NCBI RefSeq assembly: GCF_026241105.1
Contig: NZ_JAPFFT010000014.1
Coordinates: 1-64,000, forward strand
Direction of reading: 5' to 3'
Source: Arthrobacter rhizophilus
GTDB taxonomy: Bacteria > Actinomycetota > Actinomycetes > Actinomycetales > Micrococcaceae
Length of the DNA stretch: 64,000 bases
Shown here: positions 36,893-45,628 of the stretch, in pieces
Layout of the letters: every line of letters begins with the position of its first letter
Numbering within the stretch: the stretch's first letter is position 1
Notes under the pieces: generated by a model
Seen by the model: only the letters and a program-made list of their open reading frames with translations
Told to the model about the DNA's origin: nothing
The model's database searches: none
Position numbers and translations under genes: made by a program

Positions 36893-37140
36893 CCGCCCCC
36901 TGACCTGTCCTGGCGGGTGAGAACGTTCTTGAGCAGGATGACGGTCCGTTGCGCCTGGATCCTGCGGCCGTGACTCGTGTCCGAACTCGACCCCGCAGGC
37001 ACGCTGCTGGGGCGGAAGCGGTCACTTTGGTCGAGGGATCGTCCTTCTGCATTTCCTTGCCGAATGGGACATCCATGCCGAACACCCGGACGATAAGAAA
37101 TCACGAATTGAAGTAGAGATCACTCGGCGTGAAGGTTACT

Positions 37141-37264
37141 GGAATCGAGCCGACGACCCCTCCGGGTCAAAAACTAAGAGCCAGACCACCCACAATGCTA
37201 AATCCGCAGGTCAAAGCCACAATCGGAGCCCCCTGTCGGATTCGAACCGACGACCCCCGCTTTA
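37141..37264 (-). pseudogene. tRNA-Thr 3' fragment and a second tRNA-like scrap (probable att scar)
   Basis: Read on the minus strand, 37264-37227 gives AAAGCGGGGGTCG, then T-arm GTCGGTTCGAATCCGAC and acceptor end AGGGGGCT. I recognise this as the 3' half of a tRNA-Thr(UGU) gene from the anticodon loop to the discriminator base. The 5' half is missing. About 85 bp away (37141-37160) a diverged copy, GGAATCGAGCCGACGACCCC, reads as a mutated T-arm. Integrases commonly use tRNA 3' ends as attachment sites, so these look like remains of element insertion. No integrase gene is intact here. Confidence 0.6.
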
Positions 37265-37581
37265 GCCATGGGCGCCCCGATGCCCTTGGAATCTGTGGAT
37301 TTTCGCCCGGATTCTAAGGGTTTTTGCAGGCAACGATGGGTGATGAATTGTCATTGCTTGCCGCTGATTAGGGTGAGTTAAAGGTGAGTCGGTTGCAATG
37401 GCGGTCCCCCAGTAATGCCCGCCTCGGCGAACTGCCTCGGAAAGTCTGGACGATAACGGAGACTCTTAGCGCGGCAGACCGGCGCCGCTCCTGCACCGTT
37501 ACCCGGATACTCGCCGGGTGAGAATAGCAATCTGTTTCGGTACCACTTTTCTGTTTAATCGCAGTTTGAGTGGGGCCCACC

Positions 37582-37653
37582 TTAGCTGGCGGCTTGTTGG
37601 GCCAGAGGGTGCGCGAGGCGGTAGTGGTCGGTTCCTGTTTCGATGATGGTGCC
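37582..37653 (-). pseudogene. C-terminal scrap of an unidentified protein
   Basis: On the minus strand the frame ends GTIIETGTDHYRLAHPLAQQ just before a TAA at 37582-37584. It has coding character but no start or body. The tail is reminiscent of proteins associated with insertion sequences; I cannot name the family with confidence. Confidence 0.3.
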
Positions 37654-37676
37654 TTGGCTGTCACTTCCTCCCACTG

Positions 37677-37826
37677 TCACCACCAGTTTCCGGAGACGGA
37701 TCCGTCCTCCATGTCTTGGCGTGCCTGGACTATCTCATCGAAGACGTAAGTCCTGCCGATGGGTACGGTAACTTGACCGGATTCCACCGCGTCCAAGAAT
37801 TCTTGGAGGATTTCCGGTGGCTAGTT
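37677..37826 (-). pseudogene. C-terminal fragment of a zinc-type/quinone oxidoreductase (MDR family)
   Basis: The minus-strand frame ends EFLDAVESGQVTVPIGRTYV, then FDEIVQARQDMEDGSVSG and a TGA at 37677-37679. This is the usual end of medium-chain NADPH:quinone oxidoreductases. Only about 45 residues remain. The frame is lost near 37826, where an unrelated CoA-transferase fragment begins on the other strand. Confidence 0.55.
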
Positions 37827-37830
37827 CGAC

Positions 37831-38103
37831 TCGGTGACCAGTTTCGGGATGATCCGTGGCGGGCATGTGGCGAATGCGATCCTCGGGGCGTTGCAGGTCG
37901 CAGGCAACGGCGATCTCGCCAGCTGGACCATCCCAGGTCAGCTCGTGAAAGACATGGGTGGCGCGATGGACTTGGCCGCCGGCACTCCGCGCGTGGTGGT
38001 CGTGGTCACCGACCACGTCTCGCAAGACGACACCCCGAAGATCGTCGCCGAACGCGACCTTCCGCTCACCGGCGCGGGCATCATCGACCGCATCATCAGC
38101 GAC
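37831..38103 (+). pseudogene. internal fragment of 3-oxoacid CoA-transferase subunit B
   Basis: About 90 residues beginning SFGMIRGGHVANAILGALQV and containing DMGGAMDLAAGTPRVVVVVT and ERDLPLTGAGIIDRI match the ScoB/AtoA beta subunit. The N-terminal catalytic part (with the active-site Glu) and the C-terminal end are absent. It is cut off after DRIISD, where a coiled-coil fragment starts in another frame. Non-functional. Confidence 0.65.
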
Positions 38104-38105
38104 CC

Positions 38106-38249
38106 GCCCTCGCGGAGCAGAACCAGACACTGCAGAACGAGGTCCAAGAACAACAAGCCAAGCTGCGAGACAAGGAGGAAGAACTGGGTGCCGCCCGGGA
38201 GGCGAACCGCCAACTCATGGGTCAACTCAACAAGGCGGCGGCAAGTGAT
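38106..38249 (+). pseudogene. coiled-coil tail, possibly from a transposition-associated (TnpC-like) protein
   Basis: A 48-residue stretch, ALAEQNQTLQNEVQEQQAKL then RDKEEELGAAREANRQLMGQ, is a clear heptad coiled coil. It joins directly to the CoA-transferase fragment one frame away. Similar C-terminal coiled coils occur in DUF6262/TnpC helper proteins of Tn554-type recombinase cassettes. That match is suggestive only. Confidence 0.4.
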
Positions 38250-38644
38250 TGTTTCGATGGCCGACACGGCACCATCCAGCACGCCCTTGTCAGGACTGAA
38301 CCGCCTCACCCCTTGTGACTGAGTCCATCCTTCTTCGCCCCGGCTACACGGACGTATCTGCCCTCACCATTAAGCCACGGGCGCGTAGTACCACCAGCTC
38401 GGGCATGCAGTTCACCCGAATCAAGTAAGCGGGAACAGACGTACGAATAGTGTCGCTCTTCCAGGAGCCGCCTGGTGGCCTCGCGATCGTGTGGCCCCGA
38501 GGCTGTGTCTTCAAATGCTGATCGCTGGAACACAACCGCAAGTGTCGATGGGGTTTCAGCAGAATGCGGAACCGTCGGCGGATGATCCTGGATCGACCGT
38601 CGATCCGTTCTAGTATTCAAATATCGCCCGACGCAAGTGTAAGG
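38250..38644. other. 395-bp region without a supported gene
   Basis: It lies between the fragment graveyard and the GntR gene. A minus-strand frame (38306-38620) is open but shows no recognisable family, and its 5' part is low quality. A stretch near 38370-38400 faintly resembles a tRNA D-arm on the minus strand, but no complete tRNA can be folded. The last bases must contain the GntR promoter. Confidence 0.5.
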
Positions 38645-38656
38645 TCATACCTATGA
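38645..38656. promoter_or_regulatory. candidate GntR autoregulatory operator at the start codon
   Basis: TCATA-CC-TATGA is a perfect inverted repeat overlapping the GntR start codon (38653-38655). The 12-mer GTCATACCTATG at 38644-38655 recurs at 56560-56571 upstream of the secreted beta-helix gene. Binding here would block the regulator's own translation start region. Confidence 0.6.
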
Positions 38657-39468
38657 TGAATGATCCGTTGGCAGTGACTCGTCTCATCCCCCAGCGGCTT
38701 CCGGCCGGACGTTTAGGAGTCGCGGTGGTGGCCGAATTAGTCGATTTGATCGTGACCGGGCAGCTCAAGGAGGATGACCTGCTCCCGCCTGAGGGGCCTC
38801 TCAGCGAACACTTCGGCGTTAGCCGCACAGTATTGCGCGAGTCGGTCAAACGACTCGAAGAGAAAGGGCTGGTCATCGTCTCGCAGGGCCGTGGCACACA
38901 AGTACGGGCACCCGGGTATTGGAACATGCTCGACCCGGTCGTACTCTCGGCGTTGATCGACAACGATGAGACCGTGGGCGTGCTTGACGAGCTGACGGTG
39001 GTGCGGGCGAGTCTCGAATCGGCGATGGCGGGGGCTGTGGCCGAGGGTCGCACAGCCGAAGAGCTACGGCGATTGGAGAATGCATTAACGGCGATGCGGG
39101 AGAGCGAATCGGAGACTGACTCGTTCCGGCAGGCGGATCTGATCTTCCACTTCGCAGTCATGGAGATCTCCCGAAACCGGCTTGCTGAAAACATCGCGAA
39201 GCACCTATATAAGCGAGCCGTCGAATCGAGTCGATATCAGGGGATCAACCCGCCGGACGCGGTCGCGCGGACATTGGACGAGCACGCCGCGATCATCGAA
39301 GCCATCGCGCGCAAGGATGTCGTGGGCGCTGAGAAGGCGATGAACGACCACATACACATCGCATGGGAGCGCCGCCGGCTTCCCGATCATGCGCCCCGGG
39401 CCCGGGGCGGCGTTGTTGCGGCTAAAAAGGACAAAGAGACCTCGGCCGCGGTCGTCCCGAACAACTGA
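38653..39468 (+). CDS. GntR/FadR-family transcriptional regulator (FCD domain)
   Basis: Regulator of 271 aa. The winged helix (about 20-85) includes LIVTGQLKEDDLLPPEGPLS and FGVSRTVLRESVKRLEEKGL. The FCD effector domain (about 105-245) follows, with metal/ligand-type His residues in DLIFHFAVM and NDHIHIAW. FCD regulators respond to sugar acids and carboxylates. Here the cluster's own 2-keto-3-deoxy-acid or lactone is a likely effector. AAGGT precedes the start, which lies in an inverted repeat shared with other cluster promoters. It converges on the SDR gene. Confidence 0.9.
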   Translation: MMNDPLAVTRLIPQRLPAGRLGVAVVAELVDLIVTGQLKEDDLLPPEGPLSEHFGVSRTVLRESVKRLEEKGLVIVSQGRGTQVRAPGYWNMLDPVVLSALIDNDETVGVLDELTVVRASLESAMAGAVAEGRTAEELRRLENALTAMRESESETDSFRQADLIFHFAVMEISRNRLAENIAKHLYKRAVESSRYQGINPPDAVARTLDEHAAIIEAIARKDVVGAEKAMNDHIHIAWERRRLPDHAPRARGGVVAAKKDKETSAAVVPNN

Positions 39469-39557
39469 TCGTAGTCGCTCAGCCTGCCCCTCAGAGCAAG
39501 ATCCCTGTAGCGGTTTAGGCCCCGTCACTTTCGATACAGCCTTCGTGTCGTTAAGTC

Positions 39558-40301
39558 TTATCGCAGGCGAAGTCCCGCCATACCTCCGTCGACGGCAAGT
39601 AGTGTTCCCGTGGTCGAACCGGAAAGGGGGGATGCCAAGTAGACGATGGCGTGCGCGACTTCTCCTGCGGTGACAAGCCGGCCCATGGGTTGTCTGTCGC
39701 GCAATGCCGCGGCAGCAGCGTCGGGGTTGTCGGCGTTCTCAACCAGGCCCCCGACCCACGGAGTGTCTGCCGTACCGGGGGTGACTGCGTTGACTCGAAT
39801 TGCCTCCGGCGCATGGTCTGCAGCCATAGAGAGTGTCATGGCTGCCACGGCACCCTTGCTGGCTGCGTACAACACACGGTTAGGGACACCGACTGACGCA
39901 ACGACCGAGCATGTGTTGACGACTGACGCGTGCGAGGATGCCCGGAGGTGGGGAAGGGCCGCCCGGGTGAGGCGGGCGATTCCCACCACATTGACGTCCA
40001 GAACCCGGTGCCATTCTTCGTCGCCGTTGGCGCTGACGTCACCAACGGCACCAATGCCGGCATTGTTGATGAGAATATCGATGCCGCCAAATTGCCGGGC
40101 CACAGCGGCAACAGCGGCGCTGACCTGCCCGTCATCGGTGACATCGCACTTAACGCCGAGCTGACTGTTTGGAACAGATTCGACGTCGCGGTCCAGGATA
40201 ACGACACTGGCTCCGCGCGCGACCAGAAGAGCTGCTGTCGCGGCCCCGATGCCGCTTGCTCCTCCAGTGACGATGGCGACAAAACCCTTGAACTCGTTCA
40301 T
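39558..40301 (-). CDS. short-chain dehydrogenase, probable 2-keto-3-deoxy-fuconate/rhamnonate dehydrogenase
   Basis: NAD(P)-dependent SDR of 247 aa. It has cofactor motif TGGASGIG, NNAG, catalytic Ser near NTCSVVASVG, YAASK and the PG motif (VTPGTADTPW). The C-terminus LAVDGGMAGLRLR is typical. In non-phosphorylative L-fucose and L-rhamnose pathways an SDR of this type oxidises the 2-keto-3-deoxy acid to a 2,4-diketo acid, which the FAH-family hydrolase then cleaves. That hydrolase gene lies 149 bp upstream on the same strand. An alternative role as first-step sugar dehydrogenase cannot be excluded. Confidence 0.85.
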   Translation of the reverse strand: MNEFKGFVAIVTGGASGIGAATAALLVARGASVVILDRDVESVPNSQLGVKCDVTDDGQVSAAVAAVARQFGGIDILINNAGIGAVGDVSANGDEEWHRVLDVNVVGIARLTRAALPHLRASSHASVVNTCSVVASVGVPNRVLYAASKGAVAAMTLSMAADHAPEAIRVNAVTPGTADTPWVGGLVENADNPDAAAAALRDRQPMGRLVTAGEVAHAIVYLASPLSGSTTGTLLAVDGGMAGLRLR

Positions 40302-40450
40302 GATGCCTCCTTGGTGTTTAAGAAGTAACTGGGCCCCGGCGCGATCTGCGTTTCTTAGGTTCTCATCGCAGAATAACGAGGTGGCTCCGATCCGGCTCCG
40401 GCAACAGCCACGATCCGATTTTTCCCCTTTGGCGTCGCTGCCCGGGGAGT

Positions 40451-41311
40451 CTACTTTGGCCCGACTACGTTCTGGCGTTGGCTGCCAAGGCCAGCAATGC
40501 CCAGTTCCATGACGTCACCGGCTTGGAGCCAGATGGGAGGGGTGAAGCCCAGCCCGACTCCGGGAGGCGTCCCGGTGTTGATCAGGTCTCCTGGCTCAAG
40601 AACGAGGAATTGGCTGAGGTAGTGAACGATGAAGTAGGGGTCGAAGACCATGGTGGACGTGGATCCTTTTTGGCGGCGGATGCCATTGACGTCCAGCCAC
40701 ATGTCCAGGTTGAGGACATTGAGTATTTCATCCGGAGTCACGAACCAAGGCCCGGCCGGGTTGAAGGTCTCCGCAGATTTTCCCTTGGACCACTGCCCGC
40801 CGCGCTCGATCTGGAACTCGCGTTCGCTGACATCGTTGACAACAACAAATCCGGCGATCGAATCGAGGGCTTCGTCGATACTGTCGAGGTAGCTAGTCCT
40901 CTTCCCGATGACGATACCCAACTCGACCTCCCAATCCGTCTTCGTCGATCCACGCGGGATCCGAACGTCGTCGTAAGGGCCGATCAGGGTGTTGGGCGAC
41001 TTCATGAACAGGATGGGTTCGTCAGGTACGGTTTGCCCGGTCTCGGCCGCGTGATCGCTGTAGTTCAGTCCGATGCACAGAATTTGGTGCGGGCGTGCTA
41101 TCGGTGCCCCGATCCTCTCTGCCCTGAATTCCTTCACATCCCCGGCAGTAATCCTTGCCGCGACGATCTCTTTGATTTGAGCTAGTCCGCCGCCGGCAAA
41201 GAAGTGTTCGTTGAAATCAGACACAACGTCCGAGAGGTCAACGTAGGTTTCGTCATCGACGCGGGCGATCGGCTTTTCAGAGCCGGGCGCCCCGATCCGC
41301 ATGAGATACAT
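40451..41311 (-). CDS. fumarylacetoacetate hydrolase-family enzyme, probable 2,4-diketo-3-deoxy-acid hydrolase
   Basis: FAH-superfamily protein of 286 aa from the ATG at 41311, which has AGGAGA 4-7 nt upstream. The metal-binding acidic motif is TDWEVELGIVIGKR, preceded by LCIGLNYSDHAAETG. The C-terminus carries NTGTPPGVGLG. Close relatives split 2,4-diketo-3-deoxy-fuconate or rhamnonate into pyruvate and L-lactate. Gene order (dehydratase, mutarotase, lactonase, FAH, SDR) supports that activity, though substrate cannot be fixed from sequence. Confidence 0.86.
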   Translation of the reverse strand: MYLMRIGAPGSEKPIARVDDETYVDLSDVVSDFNEHFFAGGGLAQIKEIVAARITAGDVKEFRAERIGAPIARPHQILCIGLNYSDHAAETGQTVPDEPILFMKSPNTLIGPYDDVRIPRGSTKTDWEVELGIVIGKRTSYLDSIDEALDSIAGFVVVNDVSEREFQIERGGQWSKGKSAETFNPAGPWFVTPDEILNVLNLDMWLDVNGIRRQKGSTSTMVFDPYFIVHYLSQFLVLEPGDLINTGTPPGVGLGFTPPIWLQAGDVMELGIAGLGSQRQNVVGPK

Positions 41312-41387
41312 GGATGGTCTCCTGATGATATTGGTGAATTTCTCGGGCAAGAGGTGGTGTTGGCAGCGGGTATCCAGCCGACAGCGG

Positions 41388-42236
41388 TCAGCGCACCGGG
41401 ATTTGCTTCAAATAGACCTCGGCGGCGGTTGTCCCGAACAACCGATCGCGGTCGTCTTGGCGTGCTCCTTCGAGCAAGGTCTCAAGAGCGTTTTTCCAGG
41501 GGCCAGCGCCTCCGCCGAGTTCGGCCAAGGGCCAGTCGGTACCGTACATCAGGCGGTGGGGACCGAATGCCTCCAGAGCAGGCTCGATGGCATAGCGCAG
41601 ATCCCTTGCCGCCCAACTCCCGGGAACGAGGCCTGACGTGAGCCCCGAGACTTTGGCCACGACGTTCGGAAGCCGCGCGAGCTCGCGGAAGCCCGACTCC
41701 CAGACGCCCGCCTCTACCCCTGGCGCGGGCGGGCCGCCGAGATGGTCGAGCACGAACGTCAGCTTTTCGTGACGGGCAGCGACACCGGCCGCCTGGGGAA
41801 GCTGCCAGTGGCGAAGTACGAGGTCGAAGCACAGGCCCGCCCGTTCCAACGCGTCCAGGCCACGCCCCACATCATCTCGAAGCAGCCATGCCGGGTCGGG
41901 GTCGATGTGGGCGAGGTGTCGGACACCGACGAGCGGAACGGATGCTGTGGCCAGGATGCTCTCGAGCTGGGGGCCGACGTCCTTGGTGAGGTCCACCCAG
42001 GCGACCAGCCCGGCAACGACGCTCGGATCCGACTGTGCGAGCCGGATGCTTTCGTTGAGACTGTTGCTCGGCTGGACAACGATCGCCTGATCCATTCCGG
42101 TCTCGGTGAGCATCGTCCCGAGCTCGCCGGTGCCGAAATCCTGGTCGATCGCCGCCATGGTCTCCGGGTCGATCCAGTCCTGCGGGTCAAGGGCCCGGTT
42201 CCACAGGTGCACGTGCGAGTCGATACGAGCGCTCAT
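41388..42236 (-). CDS. amidohydrolase-superfamily lactonase (L-fucono/L-rhamnono-lactonase type)
   Basis: TIM-barrel hydrolase of 282 aa (amidohydrolase 2, COG3618 type). The N-terminal metal site is RIDSHVHLW. Later His/Asp motifs are VRHLAHIDPD, FVLDHLGGP and the terminal MYGTDWPLAELGG. Members open L-fuconolactone, L-rhamnonolactone or related lactones. The ATG at 42236 overlaps the mutarotase stop in an ATGA, which makes it far better than upstream starts inside that gene. The enzyme would turn the lactone made by the aldo/keto reductase into the acid used by the dehydratase. Confidence 0.88.
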   Translation of the reverse strand: MSARIDSHVHLWNRALDPQDWIDPETMAAIDQDFGTGELGTMLTETGMDQAIVVQPSNSLNESIRLAQSDPSVVAGLVAWVDLTKDVGPQLESILATASVPLVGVRHLAHIDPDPAWLLRDDVGRGLDALERAGLCFDLVLRHWQLPQAAGVAARHEKLTFVLDHLGGPPAPGVEAGVWESGFRELARLPNVVAKVSGLTSGLVPGSWAARDLRYAIEPALEAFGPHRLMYGTDWPLAELGGGAGPWKNALETLLEGARQDDRDRLFGTTAAEVYLKQIPVR

Positions 42237-42571
42237 TTCAGATGCCATACTTCGTCGATGGGCTGCCAGAGTGACCCGGGGTTCCGTTCCTCCGCGATTC
42301 GTACCTGGCACGGGTCGGTGTGCGTCCACCACTCCTGGGACACGGGGTCTGCCGCGATCCGTTGCATGTCGGCTTCGTGGTCCTCGCCGATGTATTCGTA
42401 GTACGCGAACAGGACATCGCCGAAGATGAAGATGCTGTAGTTGCGCACATTGCATTGGAGCAGTTTCTGCTCGACCCCGGGCCACACTGAGCTGTGCAGC
42501 ACCAGGTACTCGTCTCGTTTCTGGGGCCGGACACCGACGACGAAGGCATGACGTTCGGGCACCTGCGTCAC
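42233..42571 (-). CDS. L-rhamnose mutarotase-family protein (RhaM/RhaU type)
   Basis: Small 112-aa dimeric alpha/beta-barrel mutarotase: RPQKRDEYLVLHSSVWPGVE, then NYSIFIFGDVLFAYYEYIG and DPVSQEWWTHTDPCQ, all typical of RhaM. It interconverts alpha and beta anomers of 6-deoxy-hexoses. RhaM-like mutarotases also occur in non-phosphorylative L-fucose clusters. It is coupled by ATGA overlaps to the dehydratase upstream and the lactonase downstream. Confidence 0.9.
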   Translation of the reverse strand: MTQVPERHAFVVGVRPQKRDEYLVLHSSVWPGVEQKLLQCNVRNYSIFIFGDVLFAYYEYIGEDHEADMQRIAADPVSQEWWTHTDPCQVRIAEERNPGSLWQPIDEVWHLK

Positions 42572-43749
42572 GAGACGGACCTTACAGGAACGGCCGGGAC
42601 GTCGATGACGTCGGGCTCGGCGACGAGCCTGAGGGCAGCGCGTTCGGGTCGGATGTGCGGTCCCGTGATCGCAGGGCTCACCGGAGTCGACTCAGCGGGG
42701 GACATTTGTGACTCGTCCACGATGATGCCAAGGCCTGGGCGGTCGCCGAGGATGATGCCTCCGTCCTCGAAGGACTGATCGACGTCCAGGCCGACGGGGA
42801 AGTGGAGATCCTGCACTTCGAAGGTGAGGAGGTTCGGCACTGCCGCGGCCGCGTGGGCGACCGGATTCGCGTTGTACGCGACGGGACTCACCGGCAGGTC
42901 CCGGCTGTGGGCGAGTGTTGCCACGCGCAGGAAGTGGGTGATGCCCCAGACGTTTCCGACCTGCACGATGTCTACGGCGTTTGCGTCCAGGAGCGGCCGG
43001 TATTGTTCCAGCCCGGTCAGGTTCTCGCCGGTGGCGATCGCCGTGCGTACCTTGCCGCGCAGTGCGGCCATGCCGGCCGCATCCCAGCGGCGCAAGGGTT
43101 CTTCTACCCAGGTCAGGTCCATGCGCTCCTCGATGGCAGCAATGTAGCGTGCGGCCTGCGCGTGATTCCAGGATTCGTTCGCGTCCAGCATGATTGCGGG
43201 TCTGCGCGCGTTGCGGCTGAAGATGTCCCGCGCCATTTCCAATCGCGGCAGATCACGGTCGAGGTCGCGGCCTCCTTTGAGTTTCGCTGCCTTGAACCCT
43301 CGGTCCGCGAACTGGTCGTAGAGGTCGGCGAGCTCGGTGCCGTTGAGGCCGTATTCAAGGCCGGAGGCGTATCCGGGCACGAACCTCTCGCGGGCGCCTA
43401 GCAGGCGCCAGAGCGGTTCGTCGGACGCTTTTGCTTTGATGTCCCAGAGGGCCATGTCGACGGCTCCGATGGTGCCGAATGTGGCGCCGGAGTGGCCGGC
43501 CTTGAACACCCAGTCGAGCATCCGGTCGTAGAGGGCCACGACCGATCTGGGGTCCTCACCGTCGATGGCGGGGAATACCCGCGCGATGTCGGTGTGCGCG
43601 CCGAGGCCCACGCCCTCGATGCCGCTGTCGGTCTCGATGATCAGCACGGGGACAGGTGTCGTGTTGCCGGCCTGGACACCGTTGACGTCGCCGGTGATTC
43701 GACCCCAGTCGTGGATGGTGCTCAGGCTGCGGTATCCGGTGATTTTCAT
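42568..43749 (-). CDS. enolase-superfamily sugar-acid dehydratase (MR/MLE family)
   Basis: Dehydratase of 393 aa. After the capping domain, the barrel shows KxK base motif AAKLKGG, then the three metal ligands in LDANESW, WVEEPLRRW and ATGENLTG. Family members dehydrate aldonic acids to 2-keto-3-deoxy acids. L-fuconate or L-rhamnonate is expected from the neighbouring mutarotase and lactonase. I cannot distinguish fuconate, rhamnonate, galactonate or an anhydro-sugar acid by eye. It lies downstream of the importer genes with a 28-bp gap, in the same operon. Confidence 0.87.
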   Translation of the reverse strand: MKITGYRSLSTIHDWGRITGDVNGVQAGNTTPVPVLIIETDSGIEGVGLGAHTDIARVFPAIDGEDPRSVVALYDRMLDWVFKAGHSGATFGTIGAVDMALWDIKAKASDEPLWRLLGARERFVPGYASGLEYGLNGTELADLYDQFADRGFKAAKLKGGRDLDRDLPRLEMARDIFSRNARRPAIMLDANESWNHAQAARYIAAIEERMDLTWVEEPLRRWDAAGMAALRGKVRTAIATGENLTGLEQYRPLLDANAVDIVQVGNVWGITHFLRVATLAHSRDLPVSPVAYNANPVAHAAAAVPNLLTFEVQDLHFPVGLDVDQSFEDGGIILGDRPGLGIIVDESQMSPAESTPVSPAITGPHIRPERAALRLVAEPDVIDVPAVPVRSVS

Positions 43750-43777
43750 TCGTTGTTCTCCTTGAGTGCGGGCGCGG

Positions 43778-44689
43778 TCATTCCTTGGTTCCTCCGGCGG
43801 TCATGCCCGCGACCAGGAATCGCTGGGAGAAAAGGAAGACGATGAGCACCGGGAGGATCGACACGATCGTTCCCAGGGCCAGGGTGGGCAGCTGGATGGA
43901 ATCGGATCCGGCCGAGCTGGGGTTGAATGCGGGCGTGGCCGCCAACAGTGATGTGAGGCCGACCTGGATCGGGTATCCGTCGCTGGAGGGCAGCATGATG
44001 AACGGCAGGAAGAAGTTGTTCCAGTTCTGTACGAAGCTGAAGAACGCGACCAGGGCGACAACGGGCGTAGCCAGTGGCAGGGCAATGCGGGTGAAGACCT
44101 GGAGTTCGGTGCACCCGTCGATCCGGGCGGCGGCCAGCAGGTCCCGGGGGATGCTCGTGGAGAAGTAGATGTAGGTCAGGTATACCCCGAACGGGAAGAA
44201 TGACATCGGGAGGATCACCGAGAGCGGGGTGCCGATCAAACCGACACTGTTCAGTTCGAGGAACACGGGCAGTACGAGGGCCGTGCCGGGGATCAGCATC
44301 ACTACCAGGGTCATGACAAGCAAGGGGTTTCGGAGCCTGAACTCGGTCAAGGCGAGAGCGTACCCGGCGGGGATGCTCACGAGCAGAGTGATCAGCAGCG
44401 CGCCGCCTGCGTACAATGCCGAGTTTCCCATCCATGCTGTGACCGCGCCGTCCTGAAAGCCGAACAACTGATTCCAGTTGGCGGCGAAGTCCGACCACGA
44501 ACCGGGCGAGAACGGGTCGGTCACGATCAGGGCGCGGGATGATTTGGTGACGGCGAACAGAAGCCAAACCATCGGAATGAGGAAGAACAGTACGAAGACC
44601 AGAAGGACTATTCCGGCCACGGACCGCCCGCCCCATGCCCGCAGGGCCGGCCTGCGGCGTCGTTCGCTGAGGAGTGCTGTCATGGTCAT
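43778..44689 (-). CDS. carbohydrate ABC transporter permease (MalG type)
   Basis: CUT1 permease of 303 aa with about six membrane helices. The first is RSVAGIVLLVFVLFFLIPMV. The EAA loop reads AARIDGCTELQVFTRIALPL. It overlaps its partner permease by 4 nt. As with the alpha-glucan importer, no ATPase is encoded nearby, so a shared MsiK-type ATPase is expected. Confidence 0.9.
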   Translation of the reverse strand: MTMTALLSERRRRPALRAWGGRSVAGIVLLVFVLFFLIPMVWLLFAVTKSSRALIVTDPFSPGSWSDFAANWNQLFGFQDGAVTAWMGNSALYAGGALLITLLVSIPAGYALALTEFRLRNPLLVMTLVVMLIPGTALVLPVFLELNSVGLIGTPLSVILPMSFFPFGVYLTYIYFSTSIPRDLLAAARIDGCTELQVFTRIALPLATPVVALVAFFSFVQNWNNFFLPFIMLPSSDGYPIQVGLTSLLAATPAFNPSSAGSDSIQLPTLALGTIVSILPVLIVFLFSQRFLVAGMTAGGTKE

Positions 44690-45627
44690 TCCCTTTCGAA
44701 CAGACCGCCGCGGGTGACGAACACCCAGGACAGCAGCAGCGCTACGACCAGAAGGATGAGCGAGATCGCGGCCGCGCCATTGAAGTCGTTTTGCTGGAAG
44801 GCATATTGGTAGGCGAGCTGGTTCAGCGAGTAGTCGTTCGGGACGACGGCGTTGCTTGCCTGGCTGAGGAGTTGCGGTTCAACGAAGAGCTGTGTTCCGG
44901 CCGCAAGCGACATGACGCCCATATAGGCAATCCATTTGCGAAGCATGGGCAGCTGGATACTGAACGCGATCTGGACGGTGTTGGCCCCGTCGATGCGGGC
45001 TGCCTCGATCACATCCGTGCTGATGTTGTTCAGTGCGCCGTACATGATGACGATCCAACCGCCGGCCCCGGTCCAGAAGGCGATGATGGCGAAGATTGTC
45101 GGCAGGTTGCCTGGCTGGATGACCTGGACGAAGCTGTTGAAGCCCATCAGCCGGAGCAGGCCGGTTACCGGACTGGCTGTCGGATCGAGGACGAACAACC
45201 ACAGCAATACGCTCGACGCGCCCGCCAGGGCGCCGGGCAGGTAGTAGACGAAGCGCAGTGTGGTGCTCGCCCACCGCACACGCACGGCGTGGACGATCAG
45301 GGCAAGGGCGACCACGAAGATGACGAGACCGGTCAGCCAGATGATGAGGTAGATCGTCACATGAAGGACGGCGGGCCAGAATCGGAAGTCCCCGACGACC
45401 TTGACGAAGTTGTCGACGCCGGCGAAACCGCCGGTTGGGTTAGTGAAGGCGAGGAGTACGGCATAAAGGGACGGAACGATACCGAATGCGAGAGCGAGCA
45501 GGGCGTACAGCGACACGAAGACGTAGCCGATAGGCACCCGTCCCGGTGCGCGGCCGCTGCCCCGGGCCGGCCGCCGGCGCCCGGGGGCGTCGGCGGCCAG
45601 CTGGTCGCTCAGAGGAGCGAGGGTCAT
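44686..45627 (-). CDS. carbohydrate ABC transporter permease (MalF type)
   Basis: CUT1 permease of 313 aa. An Arg/Pro-rich cytoplasmic N-terminus is followed by the first helix (YVFVSLYALLALAFGIVPSL). The EAA loop is AARIDGANTVQIAFSIQLPM. It begins one base after the binding-protein stop. Together with the MalG-type partner it forms the pore for the cluster's glycan import. Confidence 0.9.
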   Translation of the reverse strand: MTLAPLSDQLAADAPGRRRPARGSGRAPGRVPIGYVFVSLYALLALAFGIVPSLYAVLLAFTNPTGGFAGVDNFVKVVGDFRFWPAVLHVTIYLIIWLTGLVIFVVALALIVHAVRVRWASTTLRFVYYLPGALAGASSVLLWLFVLDPTASPVTGLLRLMGFNSFVQVIQPGNLPTIFAIIAFWTGAGGWIVIMYGALNNISTDVIEAARIDGANTVQIAFSIQLPMLRKWIAYMGVMSLAAGTQLFVEPQLLSQASNAVVPNDYSLNQLAYQYAFQQNDFNGAAAISLILLVVALLLSWVFVTRGGLFERE

Positions 45628-45628
45628 G

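Noticed and set aside
37129..37317. 62-codon frame containing PCRIRTDDPR
   Set aside because: This is the familiar false protein made by translating the antisense of a tRNA T-arm.
38306..38620. 104-codon minus-strand frame before the GntR gene
   Set aside because: No recognisable family and no start signal; a faint D-arm-like stretch inside could not be completed to a tRNA.
42238..42485. N-terminal extension of the lactonase frame back to 42485
   Set aside because: The extra residues lie inside the mutarotase gene; the ATGA overlap at 42233-42236 and the RIDSHVHLW motif fix the real start.
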